Shown here one piece after another: positions 1-5,946 of a stretch of 7,069 bases of DNA. This stretch comes from Bifidobacteriaceae bacterium (GTDB lineage Bacteria; Actinomycetota; Actinomycetes; Actinomycetales; WQXJ01), in NCBI GenBank assembly GCA_031276585.1, contig JAISMT010000163.1:1-7069 (forward strand), written 5' to 3'. Both the position numbers and the translations under genes were made by a program. The notes below the pieces were generated by a model, which was not told where the DNA came from, did not search any database, and worked only from the letters and a program-made list of their open reading frames with translations. Numbering within the stretch: the first letter of the stretch is position 1; each line of letters begins with the position of its first letter.

Positions 1-91
1 GTTTTATACCGCCAGATCAGTCTAAGACGAAACAAAAATGCGAAACGTAACCTTATGGCCCGGGTAACCAAAGGATCGCTAGGCTAGGCGG
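1..91. other. Intergenic leader before mutM, no supported gene
   Basis: Plus frame 1 is open from the window edge to a TAG at 85-87 and could be the last 28 codons of an upstream gene, but I recognise no protein in it. Frames 2 and 3 close earlier. On the minus strand a TATAAA lies at 8-3, but no acceptable -35 stands 16-18 bases before it. GTAACC occurs twice (47-52 and 64-69). Nothing here can be assigned with confidence; it presumably holds the mutM leader. Confidence 0.3.
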
Positions 92-985
92 ATGCCAGAA
101 CTACCTGAAGTAGAAACCGTCCGAAGAGGCCTAGAACGCCTGGTGGTAGGCCGTCACCTTGAGTCAATTGACCAACTAGAACCGCGCCGTTTTAGGGGTT
201 CAGCTGAACTATTGACTGGAACTAAAGTGAAACGAGCCCGCCGCCGCGGCAAAGTATTAATCCTAGACCTGGAAAGCCCCAATAGCTTGGTGGCCCACCT
301 AGGAATGACCGGCCAAATGGTATTCCGTTCCGCTACCAGCCAAACCGGCAACCCCGGGAATACGGCTGGCGCCTCCGATTGGGGCGGTGGGCATCCCAAT
401 GATTCTCTGATTGGAGCGTTGCCAGACAATTCAACGCGAGCTGTATTTCATTTTCTAGACGGCTCAGCACTCTACTTCAATGACCAACGCAAGTTCGGCT
501 GGTTAGCTGCCTTACCTACCTTAGAAGTGGAACAAATTCCTCTTGTGGCCAAAATGGGGCCCGAACCCTTAGAGGGGGACCCCTGGCCGGAATTCCGCCG
601 CCGCATCCAACGCCACGCCCGCACCAACATCAAAGCCGCTTTATTAAACCAAGAGGTAGTAGCCGGCATCGGCAACATCTACGCTGATGAAGCACTCTGG
701 GCCGCCCGCGTTCACCCTACCACCCCGGTACAAGCTTTGAGCGACCCCAAACTCAAAACTCTCCTGGAAGGCGCTATTGACGCTATGGAACTTTCCCTTT
801 CTTTGGGTGGCTCCACCGACCGCAACTACGTAGACGCCGAGGGCCGCCGGGGCGCCTACCTTGACTTCGCCAAAGTGTTTCGCCGCCAAGGGCAACCCTG
901 CGAACGTTGCGGCGCTACCATCCTCAAAACCCGGGTAGCGGGACGCGGCACCCACTACTGCCCGCAGTGCCAAATCCCGGCATAA
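92..985 (+). CDS. mutM: MutM (Fpg), bifunctional formamidopyrimidine/8-oxoguanine DNA glycosylase
   Basis: This base-excision repair enzyme removes 8-oxoG and ring-opened purines and then nicks the abasic site by beta/delta elimination. The 297-aa protein is complete. It opens with MPELPEVETVRRGL, giving the N-terminal catalytic Pro2 and Glu3 after Met removal. K54 in RRRGKVLILDL matches the conserved beta-hairpin lysine. HLGM (residues 69-72) carries the DNA-intercalating Met, and DQRKFG (131-136) is the lesion-recognition loop. The H2TH region has NQEVVAGIGNIYADEALW (186-203). The C-terminal zinc finger has C270, C273, C290 and C293, with R285 in GRGTHYC. It is longer than the usual roughly 270-290 aa because residues about 79-115 form a Gly/Ser/Asn-rich insert between HLGM and the DQRKFG loop. 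The ATG is fixed by the motif; an AGG about 8 bases upstream can serve as the ribosome site. The gene converges with the MBL hydrolase gene four bases downstream. Confidence 0.97.
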   Translation: MPELPEVETVRRGLERLVVGRHLESIDQLEPRRFRGSAELLTGTKVKRARRRGKVLILDLESPNSLVAHLGMTGQMVFRSATSQTGNPGNTAGASDWGGGHPNDSLIGALPDNSTRAVFHFLDGSALYFNDQRKFGWLAALPTLEVEQIPLVAKMGPEPLEGDPWPEFRRRIQRHARTNIKAALLNQEVVAGIGNIYADEALWAARVHPTTPVQALSDPKLKTLLEGAIDAMELSLSLGGSTDRNYVDAEGRRGAYLDFAKVFRRQGQPCERCGATILKTRVAGRGTHYCPQCQIPA

Positions 986-989
986 CGGT

Positions 990-1652
990 TCACCAACCCC
1001 GGTCCCACCAGGCTTGCAGATGGGGCCGCTCCGCTCCCAACGTGGTAGGAGCCCCGTGACCCGGGTGCACTACCGCGGCGTCATCAAAACAAGCAAAGAC
1101 ACGCTCATTCACATCCGTGATCAAGGTACGGAACCGCCTCTGATCGTCGTCAGTCTTGCCCACCCCGCCGGGAAACAACGAATCTCCGGTGAATAAATGC
1201 GCCGGTTGGCCCAGTTCTTGCCAAGCTAAAGCAATCGACCCCTCAGTATGCCCCCTCAAGCCAATCACTTGCAGGCTTAAACCCGGCACTCCTACCCGGT
1301 CACCATGTTGTAAACCTCGGGCTACCGGTACCCCAGTTTGAGCTTGAATCTCGGCGGCATCCGCTGCCCCCGCCAGCACGGGCGCCGCCGTCAAATTAGC
1401 CATCGCAGCTAAAGCCCCAATGTGATCGGCGTGTTTGTGGGTAGTGATGATGGCAGAAAGCCGCGGACGTTCCGTATCCAAAGTGCTTTCTTCAATCATG
1501 CGGGTAATTCGGGCCGGATCATCAGCGGCGTCAATCAATATTTGGTGCCCCGTGGGCGGCGAGGTCAACAGATAAACGTTGTTCTCCATGGCGGAAACCA
1601 CCAGACGGCGAATGGCCACCACAGGGGTAAGGGCCAACAGGGCAGAAATCAT
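990..1652 (-). CDS. MBL-fold metallo-hydrolase, glyoxalase II-like
   Basis: This is a metallo-beta-lactamase-fold hydrolase, probably binuclear with Zn/Fe, cytosolic, with unknown substrate. Numbered from the ATG at 1652 (220 aa), the metal ligands are visible: the HxHxDH motif THKHADH (H72, H74, D76, H77), H135 in RGHTEGS, D157 in TGDSLFPGG, and H199 in VVHPGHG. The C-terminal GAPTTLGAERPHLQAWW is typical of actinobacterial thiolesterase-like members. The start is uncertain. A TTG at 1661 opens the frame but has AGTAGG directly against it. The ATG at 1652 has that AGG about 9 bases upstream. Homology to the usual N-terminus (VxGPMDNNAYLL; here VVSAMENNVYLL) would also allow GTG codons near 1620, but these lack a ribosome site. 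The gene lies 15 bases after the response-regulator stop, so it is probably the last gene of the operon. A hydrolase of this kind is not a standard part of ABC/two-component modules. Confidence 0.88.
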   Translation of the reverse strand: MISALLALTPVVAIRRLVVSAMENNVYLLTSPPTGHQILIDAADDPARITRMIEESTLDTERPRLSAIITTHKHADHIGALAAMANLTAAPVLAGAADAAEIQAQTGVPVARGLQHGDRVGVPGLSLQVIGLRGHTEGSIALAWQELGQPAHLFTGDSLFPGGVGKTDDDQRRFRTLITDVNERVFACFDDAAVVHPGHGAPTTLGAERPHLQAWWDRGW

Positions 1653-1667
1653 ATATCCCAACCTACT

Positions 1668-2381
1668 TCAGGCCGGGCCTTCCCCGGGGCGTACCAGGCC
1701 GGTTTCGTAAGCCCAAACCACTACATGGACCCGGTCCCGTAGACCCAGCTTGCGTAACACTCCACCAACATGAGTCTTAACCGTAGTGTCCGAGATATAC
1801 AGTTGGGCCGCAATTTCCGCGTTAGTTAGCCCGGCCACCAAGAGATCAAACACTTCGCGTTCTTTGGCAGTAAGTTGATCCATCAATTGGCCGATGTCGC
1901 CGTCTCCACTTTGCGTTTCCGGCTGGACGGGTTCCGCCGGCAGCCGCCCTGCGAACAGTTCCAGCATCCGTTTGGTAACCCGAGGCGAGACCGCCGCATC
2001 CCCCAAATGAACCGCCTTAATCGCATTAACCAATTCCGCCGGGCGCACATCCTTGAGTAAAAAGCCACTAGCCCCAGCTTTAAGACCAGCAAAAGCATAT
2101 TCATCCAGGTCAAAGGTGGTCAACAGAATCACTCTAGTGTCCGGGCAGTGTTCTACTAGTTGCCGAGTGGCTTCAATTCCGTCCATTTGTGGCATCCGCA
2201 CATCCATCAGCACCACATCGGGTTGTAAGGCTTGGGTTTGTTCCAGGGCAGATTTCCCGTCTGCCGCCTCCCCCACCACTTCCATGCCCGGTTCCGCCGC
2301 CAGCACCATGGCAAATCCCATCCGCATCAAAGACTGGTCATCCACCAGTAAAACCTTGATGCGTTCCGAATTATCGGTCAC
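1668..2381 (-). CDS. NarL/FixJ-family response regulator (receiver plus LuxR-type HTH)
   Basis: This is the cytosolic transcription regulator partnered with the histidine kinase just upstream. From the GTG at 2381 it is 237 aa. The receiver domain (about 8-123) has the acidic pair D14/D15, phosphoacceptor D60 in VVLMDVRMPQMDG, T88 and K110 in GFLLKD. A Gln/Pro/Glu-rich linker (about 147-167) precedes the LuxR HTH (about 168-230: LTAKEREVFDLLVAGLTNAE, then recognition helix SDTTVKTHVGGVLRKLGL). The frame runs open 11 codons further upstream, but the GTG is the better start. It has AAGGAGG four bases before it and overlaps the kinase TGA as GTGA, the standard coupling for such pairs. The likely target is the promoter of its own ABC exporter operon (inference). 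No binding site can be proven, although an inverted repeat at 5828-5847 is a candidate. Confidence 0.95.
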   Translation of the reverse strand: MTDNSERIKVLLVDDQSLMRMGFAMVLAAEPGMEVVGEAADGKSALEQTQALQPDVVLMDVRMPQMDGIEATRQLVEHCPDTRVILLTTFDLDEYAFAGLKAGASGFLLKDVRPAELVNAIKAVHLGDAAVSPRVTKRMLELFAGRLPAEPVQPETQSGDGDIGQLMDQLTAKEREVFDLLVAGLTNAEIAAQLYISDTTVKTHVGGVLRKLGLRDRVHVVVWAYETGLVRPGEGPA

Positions 2382-3646
2382 GGTTCCTCCTTCAACCAGG
2401 CAGTAACCTTCCACCCTCCGCTAGGAGTGGGACCCGCCTCCAAATCTCCATCAAAGACCCGGGCCCGTTGCCGCATTCCCGCCACGCCCTGGCCAGAACC
2501 ATCCCAAGCCTGCGCCGGGCTTAACACCTGCACCGGTGGACCGTTTTCCACCACCACCCGGTACAGGGGAGGGTCCGGTTGATCAATCAATACTTTGACC
2601 CAAGGGGTCCCGGGAGCGTGCCGTAACACGTTGGTCAGCGATTCTTGCACAATCCGATAAACCGCCAAAGCGGCCGAAGCGTTAGCCGGCAGGGTGGCTT
2701 TCAACTCTAGAACCACCGGCAAACCCGATTCTTGAAAGGACGCCACCAACGGAAACAAGTCAATAGCACCCGGCTGGGGCGTCAACTCAACATCGGACCG
2801 CAGCACCGCTAACAGGCGGCGCATATCACTCACCGCCTGCCGCCCCGTCTCTGACACTTTCTCCATGGCTTGGCGCGCCTGGCTAGGGCTCCGTTCCACA
2901 GCGGCAGCGGCACCATCGGACAACGTGACCATCACGGCTACCGAATGTGCCACCACATCATGCATCTCCCGGGAAATACGTTCCCGTTCTTCCGCTACCG
3001 CCACCTTGGCCCGCTGGTCCCTTTCCTGGGCCAAATGCCAAGCTGATTCACGCAACGCCATCACATAACGCCGGCGGTTTCCCATTTGGGCTAACAATGC
3101 CACCACCGCCGCCAAGGCGACCAGGTTGAACAACCGCTGGTTCATATCACGTCCGGCAAAAAAAGCCACATCTACAGCGAACCAAACCAGCCCCGTGGCC
3201 GCTCCCCCCCACCAAATCGCTTTAGCACCAGCCCGCTGCGCTACCGCAAACAACCCAAACAAAGTTAGAAAAACGATGGAAGTACCAAACAACGCCCCGT
3301 TGGCGGCATCGAGCACCAAGGCAACAGCCAGCAACCTAACCGGATGCTGCTGCCGCCACCAAAACAACGCCAGCGAACCGGCCAACATTACAAACAGGTA
3401 CCAATACCCCACCTGACGAGTGTGTTCCAACGCCAACGGCCGTACCAACGGCAAGTCACTGCTATCGGGAAAACTAACCGCAGTGGAACCCGGGTTGGAA
3501 GTTTCACTAACAATCAACAACCCCATAGTGGCCATATAGAAGCCGCATACCGCCAGATTCACCCACACCGGGTGCGATTCGGTAAAACGCCGCAACCGCC
3601 CCGGTTCAGGAATGGGAGGCTGGTCTGAGCGGTCATTCCGCTTCAC
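2378..3646 (-). CDS. Membrane sensor histidine kinase, DesK/NarL type (HisKA_3)
   Basis: This 422-aa integral membrane kinase phosphorylates the regulator encoded next to it. The N-terminal half has about five or six hydrophobic segments (about 27-47, 79-97, 102-137, 143-164, 172-188) with one loop of about 30 residues (48-78) and no large extracytoplasmic domain. This resembles intramembrane- or transporter-coupled sensors. A charged helical segment (190-220) leads to the HisKA_3 box EERERISREMHDVVAHS, with phosphoacceptor H229. The ATPase domain shows the N box QESLTNVLRHA (N339) and the G2 box GSGQGVAGMRQRA (383-395). The G1 box is degenerate: ENGPP (367-371) replaces DxGxG. The GTG start at 3646 is supported by GGGGGAGG seven bases upstream and a sensible hydrophilic N-terminus. 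The gene starts 38 bases after the permease stop, and its TGA overlaps the regulator start. The signal sensed cannot be read from the sequence. Confidence 0.94.
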   Translation of the reverse strand: MKRNDRSDQPPIPEPGRLRRFTESHPVWVNLAVCGFYMATMGLLIVSETSNPGSTAVSFPDSSDLPLVRPLALEHTRQVGYWYLFVMLAGSLALFWWRQQHPVRLLAVALVLDAANGALFGTSIVFLTLFGLFAVAQRAGAKAIWWGGAATGLVWFAVDVAFFAGRDMNQRLFNLVALAAVVALLAQMGNRRRYVMALRESAWHLAQERDQRAKVAVAEERERISREMHDVVAHSVAVMVTLSDGAAAAVERSPSQARQAMEKVSETGRQAVSDMRRLLAVLRSDVELTPQPGAIDLFPLVASFQESGLPVVLELKATLPANASAALAVYRIVQESLTNVLRHAPGTPWVKVLIDQPDPPLYRVVVENGPPVQVLSPAQAWDGSGQGVAGMRQRARVFDGDLEAGPTPSGGWKVTAWLKEEP

Positions 3647-3684
3647 AGGCCAACCTCCCCCAGTGTGGTCTTATGGTAAATGGG

Positions 3685-4506
3685 TCATGCGTCGCGCTTT
3701 TTTAGAACTACATAGCCGGCGGTCAAGCACAAAACCACCCAGCCCGCCAAGCAAGCCGCGCCTCCCCAGTATCCACCCAGCACGGAATCCTCACCAGGAG
3801 TAACTACGGACATGAACATCAAAGACCCCGAAGAAAGCGGGGTCAAGTTGCCCAACGTAGCGATCAGTTCATTACTTCTCGCTAAACCCAGAATCATATC
3901 CAACAACAAGAATAATCCCAGAGCAGTAGCAATACCACCAGCACTGGAACGCAATGCCATGCCCAAGCCCAAACTCATCAGCGTCCACACCACCATGGCA
4001 AACACAGCACCAGCAAACATGCCCCAGCCTTCGGCCCCTATCGGAGTATCAAAACCACGCATGGAACAAACCCAACTGGCCAAACCAGCCCCAATCGACT
4101 CCGCCACCAGGCCTAAAACCAGCATAAAAAAGGAGGTAACCAGCATTTTGGCCCCCAAAACGGTTCCCCGGTGCGGCACCGCCGCCAAAGTAGAACGGAT
4201 TGAACCAGAAGAATATTCACTAGAAGCGGCTAACACCCCGAACACAGCCGTGGTTACCGTACCCACAAACACCAACCCTTGATTAGCCAATAGGACCGGC
4301 ATGCCATCTGTGATTCCAGAAATCACGGCATCGTCTTTGGTTAGGGTCATGGACATCAAATAAGTGAACCCCGTACCTAGCACTAGCTGCAGCACCGCAC
4401 ACCACCAGGTCCAACGCACAGACATCAGTTTGATCCATTCCGATTTCACCACCCCGGGGAAGGTCAGAGAAAAAGTTTGAGTGGGTTGAAAAGTAGTGGC
4501 GGTCAT
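3685..4506 (-). CDS. ABC-2 type transporter permease subunit
   Basis: This is the membrane half of an ABC exporter and pairs with the ATPase encoded immediately upstream. The protein has 273 aa with six predicted membrane segments, roughly 33-53, 69-95, 115-145, 160-186, 190-208 and 245-266, and a cytosolic N-terminus of about 30 residues. The segment VVKSEWIKLMSVRWTWW (19-35) is the amphipathic coupling stretch typical of ABC-2 permeases. The C-terminus VVLKKRDA is a positively charged cytosolic end, also common in this family. The ATG at 4506 overlaps the ATPase stop as ATGA and has AGGAG about 8 bases upstream, so the two are translated together. Function by family and context: export of, or protection from, a peptide or small toxic molecule under control of the linked two-component system. 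The substrate is unknown. Confidence 0.92.
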   Translation of the reverse strand: MTATTFQPTQTFSLTFPGVVKSEWIKLMSVRWTWWCAVLQLVLGTGFTYLMSMTLTKDDAVISGITDGMPVLLANQGLVFVGTVTTAVFGVLAASSEYSSGSIRSTLAAVPHRGTVLGAKMLVTSFFMLVLGLVAESIGAGLASWVCSMRGFDTPIGAEGWGMFAGAVFAMVVWTLMSLGLGMALRSSAGGIATALGLFLLLDMILGLARSNELIATLGNLTPLSSGSLMFMSVVTPGEDSVLGGYWGGAACLAGWVVLCLTAGYVVLKKRDA

Positions 4507-5432
4507 TTTTGGGCTCCTGAGGCAGTAACAGCCGAGGAGCGGTACTCCACAGCCGTGTCGGTCAATTTCATGTAAGCGTCTTCTAACGACGCCGTGACGG
4601 GTGAAAGTTCATAGATCACCCAACCGTTTTGGGCCGCAGCCTGCCCCACTGCTTCCATAGAAGCTCCCCTGATCAGCAGTTGGTCTGGCCCTTCCGTAGT
4701 TATAGTTATATTCGGCCCGCACCACGCAGCCGCTATCTGAGCCGCCTGCGGGGAACGCAAACGGGTGGCTTCATCACTTGAAGCTGACAGCACATCCTGC
4801 ACCGTAGAATCGGCTATCAGCCGGCCCCGGCCTATGATGATCAACCGGTCTGCTGTCATAGCCATCTCCGCCATCAAATGGGAAGAGATAAACACGGTAC
4901 GCCCTTCCGCCGCCAACGTTTTGGCCAACTGGCGCACCCACATCACGCCTTCCGGGTCCAGCCCATTGACTGGCTCATCCAGGATCACGGTACCCGGGTC
5001 TCCCAACAAAGCAGCGGCTATCCCCAGCCTTTGGTTCATACCCAACGAATAGGTTTTAACCCGTTTGTTGATCACCGAATCCAGACCCGTCATTCCGATC
5101 ACTTGGTCAACCCGTGCTTTAGGGATCCCGTGAGTAGCAGCTAATTGGGCTAGGTGAGCCCGTCCCGAACGTCCCGGGAGTGCCGCTTTGGCGTCGAGCA
5201 AAGCCCCCACCTCAGTTAGGGGGTGTTTGGAAGTCCAGAAGGGCCGTCCGTTCACCAGGACCTTTCCGGAAGTGGGCCGGTCCAGACCCATAATCATGCG
5301 CATGGTGGTGGATTTACCGGCCCCGTTGGGCCCTAAGAATCCGGTGACATGCCCGCTGGCCACCTCAAAACTGAGGTGGTCTACTGCTGTCTTTTTACCA
5401 AACTGTTTGGTTAGTCCTTGAACCTGAATCAT
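4503..5432 (-). CDS. ABC transporter ATP-binding protein, BcrA/drug-exporter type
   Basis: This is the cytosolic ATPase (309 aa) that powers the ABC-2 permease. Walker A is GPNGAGKST (34-42, K40). The signature is the variant YSLGMNQRLGIA (128-139) in place of LSGGQ, which is usual for BcrA-like exporters. Walker B is TVILDEP with E153 after D152, the D-loop is GLDP (157-160) and the H-loop is SSHLMAEM with H185. The Q-loop region reads GALLDAKAALPGRSGRAHL, the family form without a clear Gln. A C-terminal regulatory domain of about 85 residues ends with LEDAYMKLTDTAVEYRS, as in actinobacterial relatives. The ATG at 5432 shares its last two bases with the stop of the small upstream gene (ATGA). 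GGGAAAGAG just upstream gives a modest ribosome site, so translation may depend partly on coupling. Confidence 0.96.
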   Translation of the reverse strand: MIQVQGLTKQFGKKTAVDHLSFEVASGHVTGFLGPNGAGKSTTMRMIMGLDRPTSGKVLVNGRPFWTSKHPLTEVGALLDAKAALPGRSGRAHLAQLAATHGIPKARVDQVIGMTGLDSVINKRVKTYSLGMNQRLGIAAALLGDPGTVILDEPVNGLDPEGVMWVRQLAKTLAAEGRTVFISSHLMAEMAMTADRLIIIGRGRLIADSTVQDVLSASSDEATRLRSPQAAQIAAAWCGPNITITTEGPDQLLIRGASMEAVGQAAAQNGWVIYELSPVTASLEDAYMKLTDTAVEYRSSAVTASGAQK

Positions 5433-5827
5433 TGCTCTTTCCCCTTTCCGGTGGCTGCAGCTGAATCCATGGCTTGACCTTGGCTGAGGTCCTGGTCTTT
5501 ACCCTGACCTTGAGCTTGGCTCTGGTCTTGCCTTGGGTCCGCTGAAGTGTGGTCCTGGCCTGCGGGTTGGTAGTTTTCTACTCCCTTGGACTGGTTGATT
5601 TCCAAACTCCCGGGCTGCTTACCGCTCAAATACCCTTGCTGGTTGGTCCCGGCTGTAGAACCGAGCCGGTTTTCTACAAAACAGCTGGGCCCGCTGGTGG
5701 TGGGTTTTTGCCGTTGTTTTATTTCGGGGCGGAAGCCGGTCTCTTGAACCAGATTCCCGCCGTTTTCAGATCCGTGCGCGCCCGAGCGAGTTTTAGCCTC
5801 CGGTTGCGCCTTTTTCTTTTCTTCCAT
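5429..5827 (-). CDS. Small hydrophilic, probably disordered protein at operon head (unknown function)
   Basis: I do not recognise a family. From the ATG at 5827 it encodes 132 aa beginning MEEKKKAQPEAKTRSG. It is rich in Gln, Gly, Lys, Ser, Asn and Asp, with no hydrophobic segment, signal peptide or membrane helix, and a single Cys (SGPSCF). The last third is a Q/D/G tract (DQSQAQGQGKDQDLSQGQ) with an approximate 10-residue repeat, so most of the chain should be disordered. The frame is open upstream to a TTG at 5851, but the ATG is better because an AGG lies about 9 bases before it. The case for a real gene is the ATGA overlap with the ABC ATPase start, the same junction type as downstream in the operon, plus a long stop-free frame. 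Against it are the low complexity and the lack of any domain. It could be a regulatory or structural accessory protein, or a decayed or non-coding stretch. Confidence 0.55.
   Translation of the reverse strand: MEEKKKAQPEAKTRSGAHGSENGGNLVQETGFRPEIKQRQKPTTSGPSCFVENRLGSTAGTNQQGYLSGKQPGSLEINQSKGVENYQPAGQDHTSADPRQDQSQAQGQGKDQDLSQGQAMDSAAATGKGKEQ
5475..5527. repeat. Imperfect tandem repeat, 30-base spacing, in tail of the small ORF
   Basis: Two 23-base copies (5475-5497 and 5505-5527) both begin TGACCTTG and end CTGGTC. They are offset by exactly 30 bases, which is 10 codons. Further degenerate CTTG/GGTC units continue to about 5557. On the minus strand they encode the D-Q/G-Q-rich tail of the small protein. 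A period that is a multiple of three fits repeat expansion under a maintained reading frame. Confidence 0.5.
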
Positions 5828-5847
5828 GGCCACCAACCTAGGTGGCC
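5828..5847. promoter_or_regulatory. Perfect 7-bp inverted repeat abutting the operon's first start codon
   Basis: GGCCACC (5828-5834) and GGTGGCC (5841-5847) are exact reverse complements around a 6-base loop. The left arm touches the ATG at 5827-5825 of the small minus-strand gene. In the transcript this GC-only-but-one stem would sit immediately before the start codon with the AGG of the ribosome site in its loop (TAGGTT). It could act as an RNA element limiting initiation of the coupled operon. As DNA it could be a dyad operator, for example for the NarL-type regulator of this operon. Which, if either, is unknown. Confidence 0.45.
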
Positions 5848-5903
5848 CCAAAGCCTGACGTAACAGACCGGGGGATGAATCTTGAAAGCAGATCTCTGGT
5901 CCA

Positions 5904-5926
5904 AAAGAAGGGGGCGGCTCCTCCTT
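5904..5926 (-). terminator. Weak terminator-like hairpin after the ATP-grasp gene
   Basis: Read on the minus strand, AAGGAGG (5926-5920), a 5-base loop and CCCCCTT (5914-5908) form a 7-position stem with one A/C mismatch. It is followed by CTTTT. It lies about 20 bases after the ATP-grasp stop and before the ABC operon, the right place to separate the two units. The stem is short and the U-tract is interrupted, so termination would be partial at best. The stretch from 5848 to 5946 otherwise shows no clear -35/-10 pair for the operon. Confidence 0.3.
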
Positions 5927-5946
5927 TAGTAGGAACCGCTACTCAT

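Noticed and set aside
40..48. GCGAAACGT shared between the left end and, inverted, the right end (7055-7063)
   Set aside because: Nine bases is too short to count as terminal inverted repeats. No transposase, integrase or target duplication is present.
644..973. Minus-strand 109-codon frame inside mutM
   Set aside because: It is wholly antisense to the catalytic and zinc-finger part of MutM and has no recognisable domain or ribosome site.
2382..2414. N-terminal extension of the response regulator to 2414
   Set aside because: The extra 11 codons lie inside the kinase gene, while the GTG at 2381 has an ideal AAGGAGG and a GTGA overlap.
3812..4282. Plus-strand 156-codon frame opposite the permease gene
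   Set aside because: It is a long antisense frame created by the codon pattern of the membrane protein. It is Pro/Ala/Thr/Asn-rich, has no domain, and lies wholly within a confident gene.
5549..5863. Plus-strand 104-codon frame with hydrophobic residues opposite the small minus-strand gene
   Set aside because: It starts at a GTG without a ribosome site and mirrors the hydrophilic minus-strand frame. The minus-strand frame has the ATGA coupling to the ATPase, so this one is taken as its antisense shadow.
5719..5904. Minus-strand 61-codon frame with a basic stretch KKRKRRNRR
   Set aside because: It begins at a TTG about 15 bases from the AAAGGAGG sequence, too far for initiation. It overlaps the better-supported small gene in another frame, and its basic tract is the out-of-frame reading of a Lys-rich start.
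5904..5946. Second small hairpin AGTAG/CTACT just after the ATP-grasp stop
   Set aside because: It has only 5 bp and no U-tract after it, so it is not supported as a terminator of its own.
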